64,000 bases of DNA from Alkalihalobacillus sp. FSL W8-0930. Its GTDB lineage: Bacteria > Bacillota > Bacilli > Bacillales > Bacillaceae_D. Of this stretch, positions 1-9,478 are shown in pieces. The stretch is from the NCBI GenBank assembly GCA_037965595.1, contig CP150183.1:3658001-3722000 (forward strand), read 5' to 3'. Under the pieces are notes generated by a model. It was not told where the DNA came from. It did not search any database and saw only the letters and a list, made by a program, of their open reading frames with translations. The position numbers and the translations under genes are program-made. Position 1 is the first letter of the stretch. Each line of letters opens with the position of its first letter.

Positions 1-2094
<2,094 letters not shown>

Positions 2095-2117
2095 GGTAAA
2101 TCCTCCTTTTTTTCCAT

Positions 2118-2162
2118 AAAAAATACCCAAACAGACGGCCAGTGGCTCGTTCCATTTGGGTA
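2118..2162 (-). terminator. RAT-controlled intrinsic terminator before bglP
   Basis: On the minus strand an 8-bp stem, ACCCAAA-type arm at 2155-2162 and its complement at 2124-2131, is followed directly by TTTTTT (2118-2123). The 5' arm overlaps the 3' end of the RAT at 2158-2188, so RAT folding and terminator folding are mutually exclusive. This is the classical BglG/LicT switch. Confidence 0.85.
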
Positions 2163-2188
2163 ATGCCTGATCAAATCAGTAACAATCC
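2158..2188 (-). promoter_or_regulatory. Ribonucleic antiterminator (RAT) for LicT, bglP leader
   Basis: On the minus strand the sequence begins GGATTGTTACTGATTTGATC and ends AGGCATTACCC. It has the conserved GGATTGTTACTG...CAGGCA frame of LicT/SacT/BglG RAT hairpins. It lies between licT and bglP and overlaps the terminator stem. Dimeric LicT CAT domain should bind and stabilise it. Confidence 0.9.
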
Positions 2189-2197
2189 GCCGTGATG

Positions 2198-3052
2198 CTA
2201 TTTAGTTATTTGTCGATTCGTCACTCTCCATACATGAAGAGTTAAATAAAGTCGTTCATTTGAAGATAAACTCCATCCATACCGTTTCTCAAGTAGGTTC
2301 GAAATTTTTTCAACAGCTTGATACGCCTTCTCATACTTGGTTTTCACAAGCTCCAATAAGGTGATATCCACTTCCTCTTGCTCCGTTTGATCCTGCTTAT
2401 ATTGCCGGATAAAGAAGTACCTGAGGTGAGTGATAAAGCGCGTATAATTAAGTGAGTCTTCATCAAGCTTAAGCTGAAAATGGTATTGAACAATCTCTAT
2501 GATTCGATTAATGACCTCTGTCATCTTTAGCGTTTCTTCAATCTTTGTTTTCTTGGCTTGTTGCCCATTTACAAAGTGATACGTAATAAATGTCTCTTCA
2601 CTTAAAGGAAGAAGAACATCTAAACGATCAAACACTTGTCTAATGGCATCCTTCGCCGCTGCATATTCCTTAGGGTATAAGTTTTTAACTTCCCATCGGT
2701 TTGTATCTGCATAATCAATTCGCTCATTCGCACGCTTAACAGCGAAATTCAAATGATCCGCAAGGGTAAGATAGATATTATTACTAAATGTAACGCCCAG
2801 CTGTGCTTCTGCATTCTTAATGATTTCTACCGAAACATCAAGGACATCTGAATCAATCTCATCCAATACCTGCAGCAACGGTTTGCGAGTCGAAGACTTC
2901 TCAGCCACAAATTTCCGGCGTATGTTTTCCTCAGGAATGAGATCTCCCTTATTCTTTTGGTATCCTACGCCTGTGCCCATGACAATCCATTCTACTCCCG
3001 ATGAATCCTTTACCAAGGCCACGTTATTATTGAATGCTTTTGAGAATTTCAT
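2198..3052 (-). CDS. licT: Transcriptional antiterminator, BglG/LicT family
   Basis: A 284-residue RNA-binding antiterminator. Residues 1-55 form the CAT RNA-binding domain (KAFNNNVALV...GTGVGYQ). Two PTS-regulated domains follow: PRD1 about 65-170, with the phosphorylatable His in LADHLNF and a second His in TYHFVN; PRD2 about 175-284, with His in THLRYFF and LTLHVWRV. The start MKFSKAFNNN sits 9 bases after GGAGG; upstream in-frame Met codons lack a site. EII-BglP normally phosphorylates PRD1 to inactivate LicT without substrate, and HPr phosphorylates PRD2 to activate it. The gene is first in the operon and has a RAT in front of itself, so it is probably autoregulated. Confidence 0.93.
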   Translation of the reverse strand: MKFSKAFNNNVALVKDSSGVEWIVMGTGVGYQKNKGDLIPEENIRRKFVAEKSSTRKPLLQVLDEIDSDVLDVSVEIIKNAEAQLGVTFSNNIYLTLADHLNFAVKRANERIDYADTNRWEVKNLYPKEYAAAKDAIRQVFDRLDVLLPLSEETFITYHFVNGQQAKKTKIEETLKMTEVINRIIEIVQYHFQLKLDEDSLNYTRFITHLRYFFIRQYKQDQTEQEEVDITLLELVKTKYEKAYQAVEKISNLLEKRYGWSLSSNERLYLTLHVWRVTNRQITK

Positions 3053-3094
3053 GATATGTCCTCCATATCTCATCACACAACAAAATCCCATCTT

Positions 3095-3120
3095 AAAAAC
3101 ATCTAAACTTCTAGTATGTT
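3095..3120 (-). terminator. Terminator in licT leader
   Basis: On the minus strand AACAT-A-CTA pairs with TAG-ATGTT (one bulged base), followed by TTTTT. It lies just downstream of the licT RAT. An alternative TATGTTAAGAACATA hairpin links it to the RAT end. It is weaker than the bglP terminator. Confidence 0.6.
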
Positions 3121-3129
3121 CTTAACATA

Positions 3130-3159
3130 GGTAATGCCTGATCGAATCAGTAACAATCC
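3130..3159 (-). promoter_or_regulatory. RAT for LicT, licT leader
   Basis: A near-copy of the bglP RAT (GGATTGTTACTGATTCGATC then AGGCATTACC on the minus strand), differing only in the loop. It lies 20-50 bases downstream of the promoter -10 box, so the nascent licT leader should be under the same LicT control as bglP. Confidence 0.9.
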
Positions 3160-3179
3160 TAATATAATGTTGTACCCAT

Positions 3180-3208
3180 ACTATACATTTCGATGTAAAC
3201 GATGTCAA
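3180..3208 (-). promoter_or_regulatory. SigA promoter of licT-bglP operon
   Basis: On the minus strand TTGACA (3203-3208), a 17-bp spacer and TATAGT (3180-3185): a near-consensus vegetative promoter. The RAT starts about 20 bases after the -10 box. Confidence 0.85.
3194..3207 (+). promoter_or_regulatory. cre site (CcpA operator) on the licT promoter
   Basis: TGTAAACGATGTCA matches the 14-bp cre consensus TGWAANCGNTNWCA at every position and overlaps the -35 hexamer. CcpA bound here would block initiation, giving glucose repression on top of LicT induction. Confidence 0.85.
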
Positions 3209-3232
3209 TCTCTTTCGACAAATTCCTTGTAG

Positions 3233-3266
3233 AAAAAGCTGAGAGGATCGGTTTATCCGCTCAGCT
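3233..3266 (-). terminator. Terminator after the GntR gene
   Basis: On the minus strand AGCTGAG-C-GGAT pairs with ATCC-T-CTCAGCT, followed by TTTTT. It ends the manD-gntR transcript before the licT promoter region. Confidence 0.85.
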
Positions 3267-3325
3267 ATGCTTATCTTCCATTCGTACTTTTCTATTTGTC
3301 TCATTTTACTAATTATAAGAACTTA

Positions 3326-4036
3326 CTATTTATTCAATCGTTGCTGATGATGGTCATTATTAAATGGAGTAAAATAGGAAACGGTATAATCAAGGTTTAT
3401 GAGCTCACTGTATTCAAAAACTCGACCATCATCCAATATCCCCCGATTCATTATTTTCATTGCTGGTATTCCTTTTTTACAGTTTAATAACGCTGCTTCG
3501 TCCCTTGTAATAGAGACTGCACTATACGTTGTAATAAAGTGTGAAATAAGAAATCCACATTGTTGAACATAGTGATGAACAGACTTTGCTAATATTTCTT
3601 CAGTAAGGTCCGGGAAAAGTTGAAACGGCAATAAAGATGTTTCAATTTGAACTTTTTGGTAATCAACTATACGAACTCGCTTGTACTCCCAAAGTTCCTG
3701 TTGTTTAAGATCAAATGTCTTTTCAAGTAGGGGAGTAGCTTGAACTTTTTTTAAATGGACAATCTTTGATTCAATTTCATTAAACTTCTTCTCAGTTAAA
3801 GAATTGTAAATCAACGGACTTTTATACTTAGTGTCCGTTACAAAGATACCTGAACCTTGGACTACACGTACACAGCCTATATTGAGAAGCTTTTTAATTG
3901 CATGCCGAATGGTATAACGCGAAACCTGATAATGGGTGGCAAGATCCCTTTCAGTTGGAAGTTTTTCACCGGGACTATACTTATTTTGATAGATCTTACT
4001 AAGAAGATCATCGGATACAAATTCGGTCTTTGTCAT
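3326..4036 (-). CDS. GntR-family regulator (HutC/UTRA subfamily)
   Basis: A 236-residue sugar-responsive regulator. The N-terminal winged helix-turn-helix is at about residues 5-68 (GEKLPTERDLATHYQVSRYT then GSGIFV wing). A UTRA effector domain covers about 85-230, with the typical ending YSELINLDYTVSYF. The start is preceded by GGTGGAG with good spacing. It follows the ManD-like gene on the same strand. The divergent EIIBC promoter region carries repeated ATTGGTA motifs that are its probable operators. The effector is likely a phosphosugar or sugar acid handled by the adjacent permease and dehydratase. Confidence 0.85.
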   Translation of the reverse strand: MTKTEFVSDDLLSKIYQNKYSPGEKLPTERDLATHYQVSRYTIRHAIKKLLNIGCVRVVQGSGIFVTDTKYKSPLIYNSLTEKKFNEIESKIVHLKKVQATPLLEKTFDLKQQELWEYKRVRIVDYQKVQIETSLLPFQLFPDLTEEILAKSVHHYVQQCGFLISHFITTYSAVSITRDEAALLNCKKGIPAMKIMNRGILDDGRVFEYSELINLDYTVSYFTPFNNDHHQQRLNK

Positions 4037-4082
4037 AAAACTCCACCAGCTATCTCATTGATTTGAGTTTAGTTTAGCAAAT

Positions 4083-4135
4083 AAGAGCTGCTCCTTAAAG
4101 TAAACCATCACCTGGTTACTTTAGAACAAGCTCTT
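4083..4135 (-). terminator. Long hairpin between manD-like gene and gntR
   Basis: AAGAGCT (4083-4089) pairs with AGCTCTT (4129-4135), with an inner GGTTTACTTT/AAAGTAACC-type stem. Only a weak T-stretch follows on the minus strand. It may be a partial terminator or mRNA stabiliser that lowers regulator expression relative to the dehydratase. Confidence 0.5.
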
Positions 4136-4139
4136 ACAC

Positions 4140-5339
4140 TTAAGGTGTGTGGATGGATCCGTTAGGGAGTCTCGACTGAGTCCATTCATGCTTTCTATAT
4201 TTAACTGGATGCGCCTTAGCTAGTGCTTCGTCAAACTCAACACCAATCCCAGGCCGATTTATAGGATAAATATACCCCTTTTCTACTTCAACCGAATGCT
4301 TGAACATTTCTTTAATGGTTTCACCAGGTTCTTGAACCTCTTGAATGGCGGCATTATGAAGGTGAATATTTAGATGTGTGTTAACAGCCACTCCAATTGG
4401 CGTCATATCAGAAGGGCCATGCCAAGCAATTTGTACGCCAAAAGCATCACATAACGCAGCTAGTTTTAATGCCGGAGTAATCCCCCCAATTTGAGAAACA
4501 TGGCAGCGAATGTAATCAATTCTTCTATTAATAATAAGATCTTTCCATTCCATAGGATTATTAAACAACTCACCTGTGGCAATTGGAGTAGTAGACTGAC
4601 TTCTTAACTGAGCTAACCACTCATTTTGGTTTGGTGGAAGAATATCTTCTAAGAAAAAGAGCTTATACGGCTCCAAATCTTTAGCAAGCTGCAAGGCTTG
4701 ATTCGGAGAGAGGCGTTCATGAACATCATGTAAGAAATGAATACCATAGCCGTATTTCTCGCGAAGAGCCTTAAACATCTGAACAACATCTTGGATATAG
4801 ATATCTGGATCATAATATTCTCCATCCATCTTCGTAGTAGGCATATGCATATCATGATTTTTTCCACCGTATAACCCCAATTGACAGCGAATATGCTTGA
4901 ACCCTCGTTGAATCAGATTGTCCACATTCGTAAAGAGCTCCTCTATTGTTAATCCATCCGCGTGAGCATAAGCGGCGATTGCACTCTTTGATTTGCCTCC
5001 AAATAATTGATAAAGGGGCATGTTTGCTAGCTTGGCTTTAATATCCCAAAGAGCCATGTCTACACCAGAAATTGCATTATTAAGTATCGGTCCATTTCTC
5101 CAATATGAATTGACCATCATCATTTGCCAAAGATCCTCAATATCATGAGCATCCCGATTCATTAGAATTGGTTTAAGGTACTCCTCAACCACCATCTGTA
5201 CAGGAAGTGGCCTTTGTTGGAAGGTAGCACAGCCATACCCTGTCACACCTTCGCTTGTTTCTACTTTTACAACAACCAGATTATGACGCTGTGGATTGGT
5301 AACAAATGCTTCTACATTTGTTATGAGATTAGGCTTCAT
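4140..5339 (-). CDS. Enolase-superfamily sugar-acid dehydratase, ManD/RspA type
   Basis: A 399-residue mandelate racemase/enolase-superfamily protein of usual ManD length (about 400). The barrel shows the ManD metal ligands Asp205, Glu231 and Glu257, spaced as in characterised D-mannonate dehydratases, with His207 of the DVHERL motif and His307 in AWHGPSD as acid/base candidates. The C-terminal VQEPGE segment is also typical. Members dehydrate D-mannonate or related aldonates to 2-keto-3-deoxy acids; some RspA-like members have very low activity. GGAG precedes the ATG. It is transcribed divergently from an EIIBC permease and upstream of a GntR regulator, which suggests a catabolic role for an imported sugar-acid-type compound. 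Substrate unknown. Confidence 0.85.
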   Translation of the reverse strand: MKPNLITNVEAFVTNPQRHNLVVVKVETSEGVTGYGCATFQQRPLPVQMVVEEYLKPILMNRDAHDIEDLWQMMMVNSYWRNGPILNNAISGVDMALWDIKAKLANMPLYQLFGGKSKSAIAAYAHADGLTIEELFTNVDNLIQRGFKHIRCQLGLYGGKNHDMHMPTTKMDGEYYDPDIYIQDVVQMFKALREKYGYGIHFLHDVHERLSPNQALQLAKDLEPYKLFFLEDILPPNQNEWLAQLRSQSTTPIATGELFNNPMEWKDLIINRRIDYIRCHVSQIGGITPALKLAALCDAFGVQIAWHGPSDMTPIGVAVNTHLNIHLHNAAIQEVQEPGETIKEMFKHSVEVEKGYIYPINRPGIGVEFDEALAKAHPVKYRKHEWTQSRLPNGSIHTP

Positions 5340-5423
5340 CGTCGTTACTCCTTTTTCCTTCTAGTACATAGCATTTAACATTATTAAAATATAATGATTT
5401 GTTTTATCCAATATGTTGATTAA

Positions 5424-5590
5424 AGCATACCAATTTTTACGGGTCAATTTGGTCAGAAAATACGTACTAATCTTCATTATTTACCGTACCAATTCACTAG
5501 AATAAATTAAATAACCCTTTAACAACAAGGGTTCATAAGAAAATTGGTGTTTTGTGAACCGTTTTCAATAAATGATTGGTATGCTACGAT
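5424..5590 (+). promoter_or_regulatory. Promoter, cre-like site and repeated operator motifs for EIIBC
   Basis: AGCATACCAA (5424-5433) and TTGGTATGCT (5576-5585) are perfect inverted copies 142 bp apart. Further TACCAATT/AATTGGTG half-sites lie at about 5486 and 5541. A plausible SigA promoter is TTTTCA (5562-5567), 17 bp, TACGAT (5585-5590), so the right-hand motif fills the spacer, as expected for a repressor site. GTGAACCGTTTTCA (5554-5567) resembles cre. The motifs probably bind the neighbouring GntR protein. No gene is seen in the 300-bp gap. Confidence 0.6.
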
Positions 5591-5639
5591 AAACGTGTAA
5601 AGATGATCATCTTAATCGAATAGAAGGAAGGCTGGCACT

Positions 5640-6995
5640 ATGAGTGATACAAAAAACGTCAAACATATTATTGAATATGTAGGCGGAGAACATAATATTA
5701 AGAAAGTATGGCACTGCATGACAAGACTTCGCTTTGACTTGCATGATTTTTCAAAAATAAAACGAGAAGACATTAAAGATCTTGATGGTGTAATGGGTGA
5801 TCAACTAACAAATGATCAATATCAAATCGTTATAGGTACACATGTTCAAAAAGTTCATGAAGCCTTAATAAACGAACTTAACATAGAAGAAAAAGTTGAG
5901 AGCCAACCATCTTCTAAGAAAAAAGGATTTTTCGGTGCTCTTCTTGATGTAGTATCAGGCGTTTTTGGACCAATTGTTCCAGCGATTGCCGGAGCTGGTA
6001 TGATTAAAGGAATTTTAGCTGGACTCATTGCTCTTGAGGTATTAAATGCAGAGAGTGATGCGGTCATTATTCTTGATTTAGTAGCAAGCGCGGTCTTTTA
6101 CTTTTTACCATTTTTCCTAGCGGCTTCTGCTGCAAACATTTTTAAAACCAATCAATATCTTGCTTTAGCTGTAGCCGGTGGATTTATGTATCCTTCTTTG
6201 CTGGATGCTGCAAAATTAGGAGAAATCAGCCAGTTTACCTTTATCGGACTTCCTGTACCGGTTATTAATTACAGTGCAACCGTTATACCGATTATCCTTT
6301 CTGTTTGGGCATTAAGCTATATTCAAAAATATGTCGACAAGTTTATGCCGAGTGTATTAAGAACCGTATTTACACCGACATTGACCTTATTTATTGCTAT
6401 TCCATTTGCTTTAATTGCCACGGGACCACTAGGAGCCTATGTGGGAAGCTTACTTGCTTCATTCATTGAGATGCTGTTTAACCTTTCACCCATTCTTGCA
6501 GGAAGTGTAGTAGGGGGAATTCGCCCTATTGCTATCGTGTTTGGTATGCACCACGCAATGACACCGATTGCATTACAAAACTTTGCCGATAATGGATTTG
6601 ATATGCTCATGCCTATGTTCTTTATGACTAACATGGCTATAGCAGGAGCAACCTTTGCTGTTTTCTTTAAAGCGAAAGGAAAAAAAGAAAAGTCGGTCAT
6701 TTTATCAGCCGGTATCTCAGCATTACTTGGAATCACGGAACCTGCCCTGTTTGGAGTCCTAATTAAATATCGTAAAGCGTTTATTGCTTGTACGGTGGCA
6801 AGTATTATTGGGGCAACTTTCTTTGCCATACTCGGTGTTCGTATTTATGGATACATCTTATCCAGTATAGTAAGTCTGGTTGCTTATGTAGGCCCTTACT
6901 TCTGGTATGCGATTATAGGCGTTTTACTCACGTTAACGATCGGATTTGTCATTACGTTCTTCACATTGAAAAGCAGAGAAGTAAATAGTAAATAA
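5640..6995 (+). CDS. PTS EIIBC permease, beta-glucoside type, without EIIA
   Basis: A 451-residue PTS permease. EIIB is at about residues 1-85, with phospho-accepting Cys26 in KVWHCMTRLRF. EIIC follows (about 100-445), with the family motifs GMHHAMTPIALQ and LGITEPALFGV. The protein stops after the last membrane helix, so it lacks the EIIA domain present in BglP. It must receive phosphate from an EIIA in trans, perhaps that of BglP or a glucose-type EIIA. AAGGAAGG precedes the ATG. Clear homology to BglP suggests an old duplication. It is divergent from the ManD-like gene and ends at a strong terminator. Substrate unknown. Confidence 0.88.
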   Translation: MSDTKNVKHIIEYVGGEHNIKKVWHCMTRLRFDLHDFSKIKREDIKDLDGVMGDQLTNDQYQIVIGTHVQKVHEALINELNIEEKVESQPSSKKKGFFGALLDVVSGVFGPIVPAIAGAGMIKGILAGLIALEVLNAESDAVIILDLVASAVFYFLPFFLAASAANIFKTNQYLALAVAGGFMYPSLLDAAKLGEISQFTFIGLPVPVINYSATVIPIILSVWALSYIQKYVDKFMPSVLRTVFTPTLTLFIAIPFALIATGPLGAYVGSLLASFIEMLFNLSPILAGSVVGGIRPIAIVFGMHHAMTPIALQNFADNGFDMLMPMFFMTNMAIAGATFAVFFKAKGKKEKSVILSAGISALLGITEPALFGVLIKYRKAFIACTVASIIGATFFAILGVRIYGYILSSIVSLVAYVGPYFWYAIIGVLLTLTIGFVITFFTLKSREVNSK

Positions 6996-7000
6996 ATCAA

Positions 7001-7040
7001 AGAAGCTGAGCGAATCAATCATTCGCTCAGCTTTGTTTAT
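7001..7040. terminator. Bidirectional terminator between EIIBC and small ORF
   Basis: AGCTGAGCGAAT pairs perfectly with ATTCGCTCAGCT around a 5-base loop, with T-rich sequence on both sides. It serves the rightward EIIBC gene and the leftward small ORF/MFS operon. The arms resemble the terminator at 3233-3266. Confidence 0.85.
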
Positions 7041-7192
7041 CTTTTCTCTTTCTTATCCGTGTGATCTAATTCCTTTTGAATAGCCCGACCTACGCTTGAT
7101 GAATCAATGCCTCTTTGCACTGCTTTCTCTATTACAATAAAAAGCAGGACCAAGAAAATAATAATTGAAAGTATGAAGATTAGGGTGTTCAT
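7037..7192 (-). CDS. Small single-pass membrane protein (51 aa)
   Basis: A short ORF starting MNTLIFILSIIIFLVLLFIV, one transmembrane helix, followed by a charged cytoplasmic tail ending DHTDKKEKR. GGAGGTGA lies 8 bases before the ATG, which strongly supports translation. It starts 20 bp after the MFS transporter on the same strand and ends inside the shared terminator, so the two are co-transcribed. I do not recognise a family. A small accessory or regulatory subunit of the exporter is possible but is inference. Confidence 0.7.
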   Translation of the reverse strand: MNTLIFILSIIIFLVLLFIVIEKAVQRGIDSSSVGRAIQKELDHTDKKEKR

Positions 7193-7212
7193 CTAACCAG
7201 TCACCTCCTATA

Positions 7213-8430
7213 TCAAGCTTGCTCTTCCTTCACACGACCGCCCTTCGCTAAGAACGTAAACGACAGGAAGGCACCTGCGCTCATAATGAAGATGATAAAG
7301 CCCATAGGAACGGCTGTTTCTTCGCCCGCAATTCCGACAAGCGGGGCTGTTGTTGCACCAATAGCGAATGGTAGTAAACCAAGTAAAGCTGAGGCACTAC
7401 CTGCTTGTTCCCCCTTTGTTTCCATCGCAAGTGAAAAGGAAGTGGTTCCGACCATACCGATCATTGATACGAAGAAGAAGATTGGAATGACAATGGAAAG
7501 CAGTGGGCCTTCAAGTAAAGTCATCACAAATAAAAATGCTCCTGCCACAACCGCAATAATTAACCCTACTTTTAAGAACACTCTCTCTGGTACAATACCC
7601 GCATAGCGTCCAACTAAATGTGTACCTAATATAATGCCAAGGCCATTTATCCCAAATAGCACACTAAACATCTGTGGACTAACATCATAGATGGACTGAT
7701 AGACAAAGGGTGTCCCTGAGACATAGGCAAAGATTCCACCTGTCATTAACCCTTGAGTGAGGGCAAGCCCCATGAACAGACGATCCTTTATTAAATAGGA
7801 GAACGTTCTCAAGGTTGCACCGATTGAGCTTGGCACACGTTTTTCGGCCGGTAGTGTTTCTTTTAACTTCAAAGAAACGGCTGTAACAATAATTAATCCA
7901 AGGATACCTAATACAATAAAGACCCAATTCCAAGTTGCACCAGGTACAAGTAATACACCGGCTCCGAATACAGGCGCCATAATTGGAAACAATCCATTAA
8001 TCAACATAAGAAGCGAGAAGAATTTCGTTAATTCCCTCCCACTAAACAAGTCACGGACAACCGCACGTGAGATGACAATTCCCGCAGCTGCTGTGAACCC
8101 TTGAAGAAAACGTCCAATAATTAAAAAGTAGATATTGGGTGCGAATGCACATGCGAAAGATGCGAGCACATATAAAAAGATAAATACAATGAGCGGTTTC
8201 TTTCTCCCTTTTGCGTCACTTAAAGGCCCAACCACTAACTGACCAACAGCTAGCCCTAACAAACACGCGGTTAAGCTTAATTGAACAAGCGATGCTGTTG
8301 TATCTAATCCCACTGTAATATCTGGAAAACTCGGCAAATACATATCAATGGTAAGTGGTCCAAATGCCGCTAACATTCCTAGAAGAAACGCAAGACCAAG
8401 ACGCTTCTTCCCTGCAATTTGTTGTTCCAA
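7213..8430 (-). CDS. MFS drug exporter, Bcr/CflA family
   Basis: A 405-residue 12-helix major facilitator. The N-terminus has the DHA1 signature MLAAFGPLTIDMYLPSFPDI, and the loop 2-3 motif A is GQLVVGPLSDAKGRKKPL. Bcr/CflA members export bicyclomycin, chloramphenicol, sulfonamides or small metabolites by proton antiport. The start is TTG with GAAGGGG upstream; no ATG is available nearby. The neighbouring sugar O-acetyltransferase diverges. Export substrate not predictable. Confidence 0.85.
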   Translation of the reverse strand: MEQQIAGKKRLGLAFLLGMLAAFGPLTIDMYLPSFPDITVGLDTTASLVQLSLTACLLGLAVGQLVVGPLSDAKGRKKPLIVFIFLYVLASFACAFAPNIYFLIIGRFLQGFTAAAGIVISRAVVRDLFSGRELTKFFSLLMLINGLFPIMAPVFGAGVLLVPGATWNWVFIVLGILGLIIVTAVSLKLKETLPAEKRVPSSIGATLRTFSYLIKDRLFMGLALTQGLMTGGIFAYVSGTPFVYQSIYDVSPQMFSVLFGINGLGIILGTHLVGRYAGIVPERVFLKVGLIIAVVAGAFLFVMTLLEGPLLSIVIPIFFFVSMIGMVGTTSFSLAMETKGEQAGSASALLGLLPFAIGATTAPLVGIAGEETAVPMGFIIFIMSAGAFLSFTFLAKGGRVKEEQA

Positions 8431-8593
8431 GGTTACCCCTTCTCTCTTCTACTCTTTAACCCATATATAATCCTATTCATAATCTCTCGAACAAGGATAG
8501 CACATAATCTTAGTTTATTCGCAAACTTACTAGCTTATGTTCGCGTGTAATGCTAGTGTAGCGTATAGAAGAACATATGATAAGGAGTTCAAC

Positions 8594-9148
8594 ATGAAAT
8601 CTCAAAAAGAAAAAATGCTTGCTGGAGAAATGTATGACCCCTCTGATGCAGAGCTACAACAAGAACACCAACAAGCGCGTGAGCTAACTCATCAATTTAA
8701 CGCAGAAACCAATCAAACGGTGCGGACGACTCTTTTAAAAAGACTGTTTGGAAGCACTGGTGAAAGCATCCATGTAGAAGGGAATTTCCAATGTGATTAT
8801 GGATCTAACATATATGTAGGAGATCATTTCTTTGCGAACTTTGACTGCGTATTCTTAGACGTCTGCCCCATTACAATTGGAGATCACTGTATGCTTGCAC
8901 CAGGAGTTCATATCTATACAGCGACTCACCCTCTTGATCCTATCGAGAGAGCAAGTGGATTAGAATACGGGAAGCCTGTGACCATTGGCCATAACGTGTG
9001 GATTGGTGGAAGGGCCATCATTAATCCAGGTGTCCACATTGGCGACAATGCGGTCATTGCCTCAGGAGCTGTTGTGACAAAGGATGTACCAGAGCGTGCC
9101 GTTGTTGGTGGAAATCCCGCGCGTATTCTTAAAATGATTGAAGAGTAA
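8594..9148 (+). CDS. maa: Maltose/galactoside-type sugar O-acetyltransferase
   Basis: A 184-residue left-handed beta-helix acetyltransferase. The N-terminal helical MAC domain ([20 protein letters not shown]) is followed by hexapeptide repeats. The catalytic His sits in YTATHPLDP, and the C-terminal NPARILKMI ending is typical of Maa/LacA. It transfers acetyl from acetyl-CoA to a sugar hydroxyl. AAGGAG is 6 bases before the chosen ATG; a longer in-frame reading from 8537 has no ribosome binding site. Monocistronic, with a terminator directly downstream. The exact acceptor sugar is uncertain. Confidence 0.88.
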   Translation: MKSQKEKMLAGEMYDPSDAELQQEHQQARELTHQFNAETNQTVRTTLLKRLFGSTGESIHVEGNFQCDYGSNIYVGDHFFANFDCVFLDVCPITIGDHCMLAPGVHIYTATHPLDPIERASGLEYGKPVTIGHNVWIGGRAIINPGVHIGDNAVIASGAVVTKDVPERAVVGGNPARILKMIEE

Positions 9149-9166
9149 AGGTCAGATGATGATAAG

Positions 9167-9205
9167 AAAGATCTCCCTCACTTGAGAAAAGAGGAGATCT
9201 TTTTT
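9167..9205 (+). terminator. Terminator of the acetyltransferase gene
   Basis: AAAGATCTCC pairs with GGAGATCTTT and is followed by T6. A strong intrinsic terminator. Confidence 0.9.
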
Positions 9206-9220
9206 CATGCCGATCTGAAC

Positions 9221-9478
9221 TTCTCCAAGAAAAACTCCGCATCAAGCAAGCAGTTTGTTCGTTGTACCAAGCTGAGCGGAGCGTTACCAAGAGGATTGTA
9301 GATTCTATTAAGCTCAGAGAAACTTTTAATAAGAAGTAAGCCTCGATAGCAAGATGATCGCACACGTTACCAAGCTCACCCATCCGGTACCAAGATCGAC
9401 TGCCACTACACAAAGAACATCCTTCAATTTATCAAGCTCCTTGCGCTACTTACCAAGATGTAACAACAGTCTCTAAGC
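9221..9478. repeat. Degenerate array with 20-21 bp period, TACCAAG-type core
   Basis: The gap between the acetyltransferase terminator and the fucosidase stop codon holds no gene but is periodic. On the plus strand AAG occurs at 9227, 9248, 9269, 9289, 9310, 9331, 9351, 9372, 9392, 9413, 9434 and 9455, with a further weak copy at 9475. Every step is 20 or 21 bp, mean 20.7. The best units share TTACCAAG or TACCAAG followed by CTC or ATG (9265, 9285, 9368, 9388, 9451); others keep only part of the core. A period that is not a multiple of three argues against coding and equals about two DNA helical turns. I do not recognise a named repeat family. Confidence 0.8.

Noticed and set aside
9129-9413. 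94-codon minus-strand open frame across the periodic region
   Set aside because: It runs through the acetyltransferase terminator, has no ribosome binding site, and the 20.7-bp period does not keep one reading frame.
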